Below are positions 17,788 through 27,019 of a DNA stretch of 64,000 nt, piece by piece (position 1 is the stretch's first letter; each line of letters starts with the position of its first letter). The position numbers were made by a program, and so were the translations under genes. Source of the stretch: Tsukamurella sp. PLM1 (GTDB lineage Bacteria; Actinomycetota; Actinomycetes; Mycobacteriales; Mycobacteriaceae); NCBI RefSeq assembly GCF_023168325.1, contig NZ_AP025688.1:4278001-4342000 (forward strand), read 5' to 3'. Under the pieces are notes generated by a model that did not search any database, was not told the DNA's origin, and saw only the letters and a program-made list of their open reading frames with translations.

Positions 17788-18642
17788 ATGTCCGAGCGAA
17801 CCACCGGAACCGCCCCGGCAACCCGGCCGGGCGCGCTCGCCGCGCTGCGCCGGAACATTGACGACAACGCGCTCGGGCCGGTCCGCACCCTGGGGCGGAC
17901 CGTCGAGCTCGTGTTGAACTCGATCGTCGCGATGGCGGCCGACCTGCTCCGTGGGCGCGTACAGATCCGCGAGATCATCACCCAGTCCTGGTTCCTGGTC
18001 AGCGTGACCGCCGTCCCCGCCTTCCTCATGGCGGTCCCGTTCGGCGTCATCGTCACCATCCAGGTGGGCAGCATCGTGCAGCAGATCGGCGCCGGATCGC
18101 TGATGGGCGCCGCCAGCGGCCTCACCGTCATCCAGCAGGCCGCGCCGCTCGCCGCGGGCCTACTCCTCGGCGGCGCCGGCGCCTCCGCGATCGCGGCCGA
18201 CCTGGGCTCGCGCACCATCCGTGAGGAGGTCGACGCGATGCGGGTGATGGGCATCGACCCCGTGCGCCGTCTCGTCGTCCCCCGGATGATCGCGGCCGCG
18301 CTCGTCGCCCCGCTGCTGTGCACCTTCATCATCGTCGTCGGCATCGGAGCGGCGTACTACCTCGCCGTCTTCGGCCAGAACGTCACCGCCGGCAGCTACT
18401 GGCTCAGCTTCGGCGCCTACGCCACCACGCGCGACTTCGCGTTCTCTCTCCTCAAGGCCGCGATCTTCGGCCTCATCATCGCGATCCTCGGCTGCCAGCA
18501 CGGGTTGGAGGCCAAGGGCGGCGCCCGCGGCGTCGCCGATTCGGTGAACACCACCGTGGTCGTCTCGACGGTCGGCATCATCGTGCTGAACTTCGCGCTC
18601 ACGCAGATCTACACGTCTTATTTCCCCATGAGGGTGGGTTGA
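17788..18642 (+). CDS. yrbEA: YrbEA, MlaE-type permease of the Mce transporter
   Basis: 284 aa from ATG 17788 with a GGGAGG ribosome site. Integral membrane permease that pairs with YrbEB in the inner membrane of the Mce lipid importer. Hydrophobic segments lie at about residues 65-95 (LVSVTAVPAFLMAVPFGVIV), 115-140, 170-205, 215-240 and 260-280. It has the conserved MlaE loop EEVDAMRVMGIDPVRRLVVPR. The stop is 5 nt before yrbEB. It opens a long operon of about 9 kb. The ORF is intact. Confidence 0.95.
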   Translation: MSERTTGTAPATRPGALAALRRNIDDNALGPVRTLGRTVELVLNSIVAMAADLLRGRVQIREIITQSWFLVSVTAVPAFLMAVPFGVIVTIQVGSIVQQIGAGSLMGAASGLTVIQQAAPLAAGLLLGGAGASAIAADLGSRTIREEVDAMRVMGIDPVRRLVVPRMIAAALVAPLLCTFIIVVGIGAAYYLAVFGQNVTAGSYWLSFGAYATTRDFAFSLLKAAIFGLIIAILGCQHGLEAKGGARGVADSVNTTVVVSTVGIIVLNFALTQIYTSYFPMRVG

Positions 18643-18647
18643 GCCCG

Positions 18648-19502
18648 ATGACCATCGCCCGCTACCGCCCGCGCGGCGTCCGCACGCTCGGCACGGCGTA
18701 CGACGCGCTGCGCGTCGTCATCGCCCGCCTGGGCCACATCACGTCGTTCGCCGTCTCGGCGATCGCGCTGATCCCGCACGCCCTGCGCGCCTACCCGAAG
18801 CAGACGATCCGCACGGTCACCGACCTCACCTGGGGCCGCGGCGCCGTCATCGTCGGCGGCGGCACCTCCCTGATGATGGTGGTGCTGGGCCTCGCCGTCG
18901 GCGGCACCGTCGCCGTCCAGGCGTTCGCGACCCTCGACCTACTGGGGATGGGCCCGCTGACCGGCGTCATCGCCGCGCTCGCCAACACCCGCGAGTTCGC
19001 GCCCATGCTCGCCGCCGCAGGCTTCGCCGTCCAGGCCGGGTGCCGGATGACCGCCGAGATCGGCGCCATGCGCATCACCGAGGAGATCGACGCCCTCGAG
19101 GCGCTCGGCCTGCGCTCGATCTCGTTCGTGGTGAGCACCCGCATCATCGCCGGAGTGATCGCGATCGTGCCGATCTTCCTCATCGCGATCATCGTCAGCT
19201 TCTTCGCCGCCAGCACCATCGTCACGCTGTCGCAGGGCGACGCAGCAGGCACCTACGAGCACTACTTCCAACAGTTCCTCTCCCCGCAGACCTCGTCGCA
19301 TCCATCGGCAAGGTCGTCGTGTTCCTGGCGGCCGTCATCCTCATCCACTGCTACCAGGGCTTCTTCGCCTCCGGCGGGCTGAGGGCGTCGGCGTCGCATC
19401 CGGCCGGGCCGTGCGCGCCTCGATGGTGGCCATCGTCGTCCTCGACATGCTCCTCACGATCGCCATCTGGGGCATCGACAGCGAACTGGTGTTCCGGGGT
19501 GA
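18648..19502 (+). CDS. yrbEB: YrbEB, MlaE-type permease (two, possibly three, one-base frameshifts)
   Basis: About 285 aa after repair. It matches YrbEB with the loop EEIDALEALGLRSISFVVSTR and several membrane segments. The frame breaks near 19289 (C-A-G-A-C should read CAG-GAC, giving DLVASIGKVVVFLA) and near 19379 (giving G-V-G-V-A-S-G-R-A-V). The end then runs into mceA without a stop. A third missing G at about 19499 would create the expected R-G-stop, with mceA starting 4 nt later. All three are G or C losses. The permease is otherwise complete. Confidence 0.9.
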
Positions 19503-19506
19503 CGGC

Positions 19507-20658
19507 ATGACGACTACGCACGGAATCACGCCCGTCTCCGGAATGATGACGCCGGGCCCGGCCCTGTTGCGCCGCGGGCTCGCCGCCCTCCTCGTGGCGG
19601 TGCTCGCCGCCGGTGCCTTCTGGAGCGTCCGCGCGCTGACCACCACCCCGTCGAAGACCCTGACGCTGGTCGTCCGCGCCGTCGCGCCGGGCGTCGCCCC
19701 CGGCACCGCCATCGAGATGGACGGACTCCGGATCGGATCCGTCACCGGCATCTCCGAGCGCGGCTCCGGCAAGCTCGGCGTCGAGATGGAACTCAACGGC
19801 ACCGCGGACGATCTGGTCACCGACGCCGTCCGCGTCGCGTTCGCCCCGGGGAACACGTTCGGCATCACCGTGGTCGCCCTCACGCCCGCGCGCGCGGGCC
19901 GGGTCCTCGCCGACGGTGCCTCCTTCGAGCCGCTCGGCACGCCCGACGATGGCACCATGTCGACCCTCATCCGCTCGCTCAGTTCCTTGGAGCGCCAAGG
20001 CTTCCGGCCTCACATGTCCCAGCTCCTCGCACAGGCCGACACCACGACGCGCCAGTTCCTGCCGTTCCTCGGCGCGATCGGCGCCATCGCCGAGGCCAAT
20101 GCCGACACCCAGCGCATCCCCACCGCGCAGACCCTGCCCACCATCGCCGCCGTGCTGCGCTCCGTCGACGGCTCCGCGGCACACCTCCTGCCCGCCCTGA
20201 AAACGCTGTGGGAGTGGAGCGGACCCGACACCAAGGGCTACCCCGAGGGCCAGAAGGGCACGATCGATCTGTTCGTCAAGGAACTGCTCCCGACGGTGGC
20301 CGGCCTGCTCAGCCCGGACAACGCGAAGGCGCTCACCGAAGTGCTGACCCCGGTCCGCGAACTCGCGACCCGCATGGTCGACTCCATGCCCGACGCCGCG
20401 CGCAACGGTCGCCAGCTCGAGGAGCTCATCGAGCGGGTCCGGCGTTCCATGCCCGACAACGGATCCGGCCCGGTCCTGAACCTCGACGTCACGTTCCAGC
20501 GCTTCCCCGCGATCGCCTCCATGCTGCCCCCGATGCCGGAGTTCACCGTCACCCCGCCCGGAAAGCCCGCCCCGGCCCGACCCGGCACGGCGGCACCGTC
20601 GACCCCGAAGCCCGGGCCGGCGACACCGTCGGCCCCGACCACCGCAAGGGGGCGTTGA
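19507..20658 (+). CDS. mceA: MceA-type substrate-binding protein (MlaD domain)
   Basis: 383 aa from ATG 19507 (MTTTHGITPVSGMM); in the sequence as given, an open frame continues upstream into yrbEB. One N-terminal membrane anchor (RGLAALLVAVLAAGAFWSV) precedes an MlaD domain with the sheet motif MDGLRIGSVTGI. A long helical MCE region (about residues 130-330) follows, then a Pro/Ala/Thr-rich tail (about 345-383). Six MceA-F proteins are thought to form a hexameric tunnel that ferries lipids across the periplasm. The tail resembles those of mycobacterial Mce proteins. Confidence 0.92.
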   Translation: MTTTHGITPVSGMMTPGPALLRRGLAALLVAVLAAGAFWSVRALTTTPSKTLTLVVRAVAPGVAPGTAIEMDGLRIGSVTGISERGSGKLGVEMELNGTADDLVTDAVRVAFAPGNTFGITVVALTPARAGRVLADGASFEPLGTPDDGTMSTLIRSLSSLERQGFRPHMSQLLAQADTTTRQFLPFLGAIGAIAEANADTQRIPTAQTLPTIAAVLRSVDGSAAHLLPALKTLWEWSGPDTKGYPEGQKGTIDLFVKELLPTVAGLLSPDNAKALTEVLTPVRELATRMVDSMPDAARNGRQLEELIERVRRSMPDNGSGPVLNLDVTFQRFPAIASMLPPMPEFTVTPPGKPAPARPGTAAPSTPKPGPATPSAPTTARGR

Positions 20659-20661
20659 TAC

Positions 20662-21681
20662 GTGCGTACCACTCGGAACCCCGGCATCCTGCTCCTGATC
20701 TTCATCGTCCTCGTCGCGGTCGGCGGCGCCTTCACCGTGCGCGCTCTGACCCGGCCGGCGTCCGGCGCGCAGGCGTCGTACTCCGCGCTGTTCACCAACG
20801 CCTCGGGGCTGCGCCCCGGCGACGACGTGCGGCTACTCGGCGTCCAGGTCGGGAAGGTGGAATCCGTTGCGCTGGAACAGGGCGACGGTGCGCGGGCCAC
20901 GCTCGCCCGGGTCGGGTTCACCCTCGATCGCGAGCAGCGCCTCACCGGGAAGTCGACGCTGTCGATCCGCTTCCAGAACCTCACCGGTCTGCGCTACCTC
21001 GACGTCACGTCGAGCGACGCGAAGGCCGCCGCGATCGAGCCGGGCGCCACGATCGGCACGGAGCGGACGGTGCCGTCGTTCGACGTGACCTCGATCTTCA
21101 ACGGCCTGCAGCCCGTGCTCGCCGCGATGCAGCCCGACCAGATCAACCACCTGGCGCAGTCGATCGCGGCGGTCGTGGAGGGCGACGGTTCCGGCCTCGG
21201 CCCGCTCATGAACGCGCTGGAGACGCTGGCCCGGTTCACGAACGACAGGTCCGCGCTGCTGGAGACGCTCGTGCGGAATCTCAGCGCGATGAACGAGACG
21301 CTGGGCGGGAAATCGACGACGCTGCCCACCGTGATCGGGTACCTCACCAGCATCGGCCAGGTGCTGCGCAACGCTGCACCGTCAACGAAGATCCTGTCCG
21401 ATCAGGGCGCCGAACTGATGGCCGCCGCCGATGCGCTGCTGCGCGGCGCGGGCCTGCAGCCCGCCGGCGCGACCTGGCTGGAGCTCGCCCGCCCCGAACT
21501 GCCGCGGTTGCAGAGCCTGGTCGACCTGGCCGCACTGCTGCCGGGCCTGTTCGCCTCGCTCACCCAACAGCGCACGCCCGCCGGGGGCGGCGCGACGGGC
21601 TGCAGCCGCGGCGAGGCCAGCCTGCCCGCCGGCATCCAGGTGTTCCTCCGGGGAACGAAGGTGACGCTGTGCCGCAACTGA
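20662..21681 (+). CDS. mceB: MceB-type protein (MlaD domain)
   Basis: 339 aa from GTG 20662, 3 nt after the mceA stop. N-terminal anchor PGILLLIFIVLVAVGGAFTV, MlaD signature GDDVRLLGVQVGKVESV (about residues 52-70), then the helical MCE region. There are two C-terminal region cysteines, in TGCSRGE and TLCRN. It overlaps mceC by 13 nt. Component of the Mce hexamer; substrate not deducible. The ORF is intact. Confidence 0.92.
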   Translation: MRTTRNPGILLLIFIVLVAVGGAFTVRALTRPASGAQASYSALFTNASGLRPGDDVRLLGVQVGKVESVALEQGDGARATLARVGFTLDREQRLTGKSTLSIRFQNLTGLRYLDVTSSDAKAAAIEPGATIGTERTVPSFDVTSIFNGLQPVLAAMQPDQINHLAQSIAAVVEGDGSGLGPLMNALETLARFTNDRSALLETLVRNLSAMNETLGGKSTTLPTVIGYLTSIGQVLRNAAPSTKILSDQGAELMAAADALLRGAGLQPAGATWLELARPELPRLQSLVDLAALLPGLFASLTQQRTPAGGGATGCSRGEASLPAGIQVFLRGTKVTLCRN

Positions 21682-22736
21682 CCGCCCTCCCCGCCCGCCT
21701 GCTCCGCGACGGTCACGGCCTCACGCTGAAGTTCTTCAGCGGCATCGAGGAGTTCTGGGCCCTGCCGAGTTCCCGGGCACGGCAACTGGGCTTCGGCGTC
21801 CTCGGGGTCGTGCTCGCCCTGGTCGTGGTGATCGCCAGCTCGGTGCTCGCGGTCCGGCCCGTCGGCACCACCGTCTACCGCGCGGACTTCCCCGAGGCGG
21901 GCATGATCCGCGCGGGCGACGACGTCCGGGTAGCGGGCGTCTCCGTGGGCTCCGTCAGCGCGGTGGAACTCGCGGGCGATCATGTCGCGGTGGGTCTGCG
22001 GGTCGACCGGGGGGTGCACATCGGCGATCAGTCGCGCGTAGCAGTGAAGATGCTCACCGGCGTGGGCGGCTACTTCGTCGACATCGACTCGATCGGCAGC
22101 AGCCCGCTCGGCTCGGGCACGATCCCGAAGGACCGGGTCCGCCTGCCCTACAGCCTGGTTCAGACCTTTCAGCAGGCGGAGCCGAAGATCCGGGCGGTGG
22201 ATCCGGCGCCGCTGCGTGAATCGCTCGCCCAGATCCAGCGCGCGACGGCGGGCGAGCCGGGACGGATGAAGGAGCTCCTGACCACCATGTCCGATGTGGT
22301 GCAGAGCCTTTCGCGGCAGAAGGAGCAGGTGGGCGGGTTCGTCCAAACCCTGGCCGAGTACTCGAAGGAGATCGACCGCAACGGCGACGTCCTCACCCAG
22401 ATCATGCGCGACATGAACGTCTACTTCTCCACCGCGCGCCTGAACGTGGCCGGATACAAACGCTTCATGAGCTCGCTGGACCTCGTACTCAAGCGGATCC
22501 TCCCGCCCGCGCTGTTCTACCAGGAGAACCTCGCCTCGATGGAGGCGCAGTTCAACCTGATGTCCGTGCAGATGGGCGGACTGCTCCAGAAGTACCAGCA
22601 GATGATCGACGACGCGATGAAGGTCCTGCGGCGCCTGCAATCCTCGGTGAAGCCCGACGGCACCATCGTCTTCGACGCCTCCGTCCCCACCATCTCGTCG
22701 CAGTACTGCATCCCCATGGAAGGGGCACCGTGCTGA
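21669..22736 (+). CDS. mceC: MceC-type protein (MlaD domain)
   Basis: 355 aa from GTG 21669 (VPQLTALPARLLRDGHG), overlapping the end of mceB. Membrane anchor GFGVLGVVLALVVVIASSVL, MlaD signature GDDVRVAGVSVGSVSAV at about residues 80-95, then long helices (QTFQQAEPKIRAVDPAPLRE). It ends CIPMEGAPC with two cysteines. It overlaps mceD by 7 nt, indicating coupled translation. The ORF is intact. Confidence 0.91.
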   Translation: MPQLTALPARLLRDGHGLTLKFFSGIEEFWALPSSRARQLGFGVLGVVLALVVVIASSVLAVRPVGTTVYRADFPEAGMIRAGDDVRVAGVSVGSVSAVELAGDHVAVGLRVDRGVHIGDQSRVAVKMLTGVGGYFVDIDSIGSSPLGSGTIPKDRVRLPYSLVQTFQQAEPKIRAVDPAPLRESLAQIQRATAGEPGRMKELLTTMSDVVQSLSRQKEQVGGFVQTLAEYSKEIDRNGDVLTQIMRDMNVYFSTARLNVAGYKRFMSSLDLVLKRILPPALFYQENLASMEAQFNLMSVQMGGLLQKYQQMIDDAMKVLRRLQSSVKPDGTIVFDASVPTISSQYCIPMEGAPC

Positions 22737-23844
22737 TGCTCACCCGGATCCTCGCCTCCAAGTGGCTGATCTCGGCGCTCGCGATCGGCGTCGTCGGCGC
22801 GGTCATCGCCGGCGCGCTGTACGTCGCGCGAACCCCCGGCGAGCCGCAGTCGCAGCACTGCGCGCTCATGCCCGACGCGATCGGCCTGTACGTGGGCAAC
22901 CCGGTCACCCGGCTCGGCGTTCCGATCGGGCGAATCACGGCGATCACGCCGCAGACCGCCGACGCCCGGGTCGAATTCAGTATCGACGCCGACCAGCGGC
23001 TCACCGCCGACGCGGGCGCGGTCACCGTCGCCGCCTCCCTCATCGCGTCGCGGCAACTGGCGCTCGTCGGCGGGACCGGCGCGGGACCGCAGCTCGCGGC
23101 CGGTGCCTGCCTCACCGACACCAAGACCCCCAGTCGCTCAGCCGAAGCCTCTCGACCATCGGCGATCTCGCGACGAAGCTCACCATCGGCGGTGGGCCGG
23201 CGCAGGCGAAGCAGGTGGAGGACTCGATCACGTCGCTCGCCGAAGCGACCAATGGCACCGGTCCGGACATCGGCGGCGTCATCGACGGCCTCGCCGCCCT
23301 CCTCGACGACCCCGGTCCCGGCATCGGCGACGTCGGCCAGACCATCGACTCGATCTCGTCGCTCACGGGCGGAATGACATCGAACTGGAACCCGCTCAAG
23401 ACCCTCCTGACGAACACCCCCGGCGGCCTCGCCGACGTGATCACCCCGACCGCGCGGACCACGCAGACGCTCGCCGAAGCGCTCATCCCACTCGGCCAGA
23501 TGCTGCGCGACCTCATCGCGCACTACGGACACAACTTGTGGCCGATCCTCGACACCGTGATCCCCGCGTCGCGGTTGATCTCCGCGGGCGTGAAGAACTG
23601 GGGCGACCTGCTGGGCTTCCTGCCGCCGTTGATCGACGCGTTCACCGTGTCCTTCGACCAGAAGACGCTCGGCCTGAAGATCGAGTACACCCCACCGCCC
23701 ACGAAGATGGTGGCGCGCAACCCGGAACTCACCTGCGCCAACGTGAACCGGATCGCGCCGGGGCAGTGCCGGGTGGTCGACCCCGGTCACATCGACGTCG
23801 ACCTCATCTCGACGATCCTGCGCGGGACGGGGGCGGCACGATGA
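22730..23844 (+). CDS. mceD: MceD-type protein (MlaD domain, one-base frameshift near 23127-23131)
   Basis: About 371 aa after repair, from GTG 22730. Anchor LISALAIGVVGAVIAGALYV; MlaD region CALMPDAIGLYVGNPVTRLG then V-P-I-G-R-I-T-A-I. The break lies in a run of five C; a sixth restores K-T-P-Q-S-L-S-R-S-L-S. The remainder is the helical MCE domain and C-terminal Cys-containing part (LTCANVNRIAPGQCRV). It overlaps mceE by 4 nt. Considered intact apart from the probable miscall. Confidence 0.9.
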
Positions 23845-24881
23845 ACCGGATCACCGTGCGCAGCAGGCTCACCCGCACAGTGGTGATCCTCGCGATCCTA
23901 GTGCTCGGCTTCGTCGGCATCCGCGGCGCCGGGCCGTCGACGCTGCCGACCCCCGTCACGTGGTCCTCGGGCTGGCCGCTCAAGGTCGAGTTCGCGAACG
24001 CCCTGAACCTGCCCGACCAGGCGCAGGTCCGGTACAACGGGCGCGCGATCGGCACGCTCGACTCGCTCCGCCTCGACCGGGACCGCGCGGTCGCCACTCT
24101 CACCATCACGCAGCCCGCCACGATCCCCGCCGACGCGACGGCCGAACTCCGTCAGGACACGCTGCTCGGCGACGTCTACATCGCGCTCGCCGCATCGCCC
24201 AACTCCACGGCCGCCGCCCTGCGCGGCGGTGGGACCATCCCCCTCGCGCAGACCAGGCCACCGGACCAGATCGAGGACCTCATGGTGAGCATCTCCGGAT
24301 TCCTGGGCAGTGGTGGCGTCGCGCAGCTCGGCAACACCGTCACCAGGCTCGACGGTGCCTTCCCCGACGATCCGGCGCGTACCCGCAAGATCACCGACAA
24401 CCTCGCGACCACGCTGATGGCCTGGGCCAACGACACCCGATCCCTCGACAGTGCGCTGCGCTCGGTAGTCGGGATCACCGACAAGATCGTCGCCGAGCGC
24501 ACACGGATCGGCGAGTACCTGTCGCCGGTGGGGCTGCGCCGGTGGGGCACGATCGCCGAGACCGCCCGCGTCACCGAGGTGTTCGCCGGGCTCGCCCCGG
24601 TCGTGGCGAACGCCTCCCCGCTGACGCCGGGGGTGCGCGACCTCGCTGCGCTGCTCACCGAGGTGATCAGCCCGCTGCTCATGCTCGACCGGCCGGTCGG
24701 CGCGACCCACCCGGACAACCTGATCAACCTGCGGAACCTGTTCCGCGACAAGATCATCCCCTGGGTCGAAAACGGACCGAAGATCAACGTCGCGAAGGTG
24801 TTCGACGGGACCGCGGTGCCGACGGCCGACAAGGCGGAGCAGGCGGTGCGGGCGATGCGGATGATCGGAGCGGTGAAATGA
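23841..24881 (+). CDS. mceE: MceE-type protein (MlaD domain) without an evident lipobox
   Basis: 346 aa from ATG 23841, overlapping mceD and mceF by 4 nt each. Anchor TVVILAILVLGFVGIRGAG, MlaD signature VRYNGRAIGTLDSLRLD, then long helices. In mycobacterial mce operons the E-slot protein is usually a lipoprotein; here the segment after the hydrophobic stretch (GIRGAGPSTLPTPV) has no cysteine. The position in the operon fits MceE, but the name is by gene order. The ORF is intact. Confidence 0.88.
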   Translation: MNRITVRSRLTRTVVILAILVLGFVGIRGAGPSTLPTPVTWSSGWPLKVEFANALNLPDQAQVRYNGRAIGTLDSLRLDRDRAVATLTITQPATIPADATAELRQDTLLGDVYIALAASPNSTAAALRGGGTIPLAQTRPPDQIEDLMVSISGFLGSGGVAQLGNTVTRLDGAFPDDPARTRKITDNLATTLMAWANDTRSLDSALRSVVGITDKIVAERTRIGEYLSPVGLRRWGTIAETARVTEVFAGLAPVVANASPLTPGVRDLAALLTEVISPLLMLDRPVGATHPDNLINLRNLFRDKIIPWVENGPKINVAKVFDGTAVPTADKAEQAVRAMRMIGAVK

Positions 24882-25837
24882 GGAAGGAACTGATCGCGAA
24901 CGCGGTGACGTTCACCGCGGTGCTCGTGGTCGGGCTGTCGATCCTGGTGTTCGGCTACATGGGCCTGCGCCCGGGCGTGCAGTACACGTCGCTGTCGCTC
25001 ACGCTCGCGCACACCGGCCAGCTCAGCCCGGGCTCACCGATCATGTTGCGCGGCGTGCGGATCGGCGACGTCACCGACGTGCGGCCGTCGGCCGAGGGCG
25101 TCGAGGTCCGCGTCCGCTATCCGTCGGAGTACCGCATCCCGGTCGATTCCGCGCTGGCGATCGAGCAACTCAGCGCACTCAGCGAGCCGTACATCGAGGT
25201 CTCGCCGCGTTCGTCGGGCGGCCCCGTCTTCGCCTCCGGCGCAGTCGTACCCGCCACGTCCGTGTCGCAGTCGAAGTCGGTGAGCGACGTGTTCAAGGCC
25301 CTCGCCGCGCTCAACCGCACCGCCGACAGCGGCGCGATCGCCGACGTGGTCCAGACGGCGTGGCAGGCCACCAACGGCCGCGACGACGAGCTGGCCACCC
25401 TCAGTCGCGCGGGCCAGTTGCTCAGTTCGACGGTGCTCAGTCGCATGCCAGCCATCCGCACGATGTTCGCCGACACCCAGGTCTACTCCGCCGACCTCGG
25501 CTGGGCGCCGAACGCGGTGAGCCGGTTGGGGACCGAGTTCCAGAACACCGCCACCGTGGTCCGCGGCGCGGTCGAGGCCGTCCAGAAGATGGTACTCACC
25601 CTGGACGCTCCGACACCGTTCGCGAAGACGATCGACCCGTTCCTCATGCGCCTCAAGCCGTACCTCGACGAGCTGCTGCCCGCGCTCGCCACCACCGGGG
25701 GCCCGTTCATCTCGATCTTCTCGGCGCTCAACCGGACGGTGCCGCTGATCGACCTGAGCACGCTGCTGTCCACCGCCCTCCAGGTCGCCGGTCCCGACGG
25801 GGCGGCCCGCGTGACCATCACTCTCCCCCGGCCGTGA
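24878..25837 (+). CDS. mceF: MceF-type protein (MlaD domain)
   Basis: 319 aa. N-terminal anchor NAVTFTAVLVVGLSILVFG, MlaD signature IMLRGVRIGDVTDVRPSAEG (about residues 55-75), then helical MCE sequence to residue 310. It is shorter than typical MceF, lacking a long Pro-rich tail. Its start overlaps the mceE stop (ATGA). Last of the six mce genes; the Mce-associated gene follows 4 nt later. Confidence 0.9.
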   Translation: MRKELIANAVTFTAVLVVGLSILVFGYMGLRPGVQYTSLSLTLAHTGQLSPGSPIMLRGVRIGDVTDVRPSAEGVEVRVRYPSEYRIPVDSALAIEQLSALSEPYIEVSPRSSGGPVFASGAVVPATSVSQSKSVSDVFKALAALNRTADSGAIADVVQTAWQATNGRDDELATLSRAGQLLSSTVLSRMPAIRTMFADTQVYSADLGWAPNAVSRLGTEFQNTATVVRGAVEAVQKMVLTLDAPTPFAKTIDPFLMRLKPYLDELLPALATTGGPFISIFSALNRTVPLIDLSTLLSTALQVAGPDGAARVTITLPRP

Positions 25838-25841
25838 TCCC

Positions 25842-26573
25842 GTGCCCGACACCGACGACAAGGACCGCACGATGACCGAACTCGACGAGAAGACACCCGC
25901 GCCGCGTACCGATCCCGAGGACGATGCGGCCCCCGCGCGGCGCGCACCGTCGGCGACGATCCGCACGGTGTTCGCCACCGTCGTGGTGGTCGCCCTCGTC
26001 GCCGTCTCGGTCCTGCTGTACCTGCAGACCCGGACGCTCAGCGACGAGCGGGCTGCGGCCGCCGACCGTGCCCGGGCCGAGCAGATCGCCGCGGACTACG
26101 CGGTCAAGGCGGCGACGATGGACTATCGCGACCTCACCCCGTGGCTCAACGCGATGAAGACCGGCGTCACCCCGGAGCTGTCCGCGAAGTTCGACTCCAT
26201 TACCGACACCATGCGCGAGATCCTCACGCCGCTCCGCATGACCACCACCGGCAAGGCGCTGTTCGCGAAGGTCGTCTCCGAGGTCAACGGCATCTACCAG
26301 GTGAAGGTCGCGGTCGATGTCTCCTCGCAGAACGTGCAGGCGCCGCAGGGCACCGTGAGCACCACGGCGTACTCGGTCTCGATCGACCGGGGGCGCGACT
26401 GGGTCATCACCGAGGTCGGCGACTCCGCCGACCCGGCGGCCGTCCTCGGCGACCTGGGCGGCGCACCGTCGGGCACGGCGAGCCCGTCGGCCCCGGCATC
26501 GGCGACCCCGCCCGGCACCCCGACGATGCCGTCGCTGCCGGTGGCTCCGGCACCGTCGGGCACCCCCAACTGA
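25842..26573 (+). CDS. Mce-associated membrane protein
   Basis: 243 aa from GTG 25842. Charged cytoplasmic N-terminus rich in D and E, one membrane helix (TVFATVVVVALVAVSVLLYL, about residues 45-65), then an alpha/beta periplasmic domain typical of Mam/Mas proteins (TMDYRDLTPWLNAMKTGVTP). The Pro/Ala/Ser-rich tail is disordered. Mam proteins stabilise Mce complexes in mycobacteria. It is in the operon directly after mceF. The ORF is intact. Confidence 0.85.
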   Translation: MPDTDDKDRTMTELDEKTPAPRTDPEDDAAPARRAPSATIRTVFATVVVVALVAVSVLLYLQTRTLSDERAAAADRARAEQIAADYAVKAATMDYRDLTPWLNAMKTGVTPELSAKFDSITDTMREILTPLRMTTTGKALFAKVVSEVNGIYQVKVAVDVSSQNVQAPQGTVSTTAYSVSIDRGRDWVITEVGDSADPAAVLGDLGGAPSGTASPSAPASATPPGTPTMPSLPVAPAPSGTPN

Positions 26574-26594
26574 CGCCTCGGAGAAGGACGAAAG

Positions 26595-26810
26595 ATGCTG
26601 CAACGCTTCCTCGACTACGAGATGAAGGTCTCGGAGTTCATCGGCTTCCTCATTCTGGTCGGGATCCCCTACCTGCTGGTCGGGGTCGCGTGGTCGGTGA
26701 CGCACATGGATCACCTCGGCGATCTGCGCGGCGTGGAACGGATCGTCTCGTTCCTCGGCGCCATCGTGTGCTGGCCGGTGCTCCTGTTCACGAACGTGAC
26801 GATGCAATGA
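26595..26810 (+). CDS. Small membrane protein in the mce operon
   Basis: 71 aa with two hydrophobic segments (FIGFLILVGIPYLLVGVAW and IVSFLGAIVCWPVLLF). A GGAGAAGGA ribosome site precedes ATG 26595. I do not know the family. Its place between the Mce-associated gene and a second small membrane protein suggests an accessory subunit. It overlaps the next gene by 4 nt. Confidence 0.7.
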   Translation: MLQRFLDYEMKVSEFIGFLILVGIPYLLVGVAWSVTHMDHLGDLRGVERIVSFLGAIVCWPVLLFTNVTMQ

Positions 26811-27019
26811 TGGCGCTCGTGTGGGCCATCGACCTGGTGGTCCAGTTCGTGAAGATCCTCGGCGGCCGGCACCGCGTGGCCGCCGTCGTGCGGCTCGCGG
26901 CATGGCTCGCCCTGATCGCCCTGGTGGCGGCGGGAGTCGTGCTGTTGCTCTGGGGGATCAAGGCCCTCTACGACTACCTCGCCACGCTCCCGCCCACGTC
27001 CCAGGAGGCCGCCCGATGA
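26807..27019 (+). CDS. Small membrane protein in the mce operon
   Basis: 70 aa from ATG 26807 (MMALVWAIDLVVQFVKIL). One strong membrane helix (LAAWLALIALVAAGVVLLLW) and a short C-terminal tail (YLATLPPTSQEAAR). The start overlaps the previous stop and the stop overlaps the DUF2236 start at 27016, so it is translationally coupled on both sides. No family recognised. Confidence 0.7.
   Translation: MMALVWAIDLVVQFVKILGGRHRVAAVVRLAAWLALIALVAAGVVLLLWGIKALYDYLATLPPTSQEAAR

Noticed and set aside
20208..21668. Long plus-strand frame overlapping mceA and mceB in another phase
   Set aside because: The real mceA and mceB have anchors and MlaD motifs; this frame is Arg/Pro-rich without domains. Only its last part (from 21669) is real, as mceC.
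17788..25837. Naming the operon mce4 (sterol importer)
   Set aside because: The FadD5-like ligase points to mce1-type context and the KstR box is not in the mce promoter; the class cannot be decided by reading.
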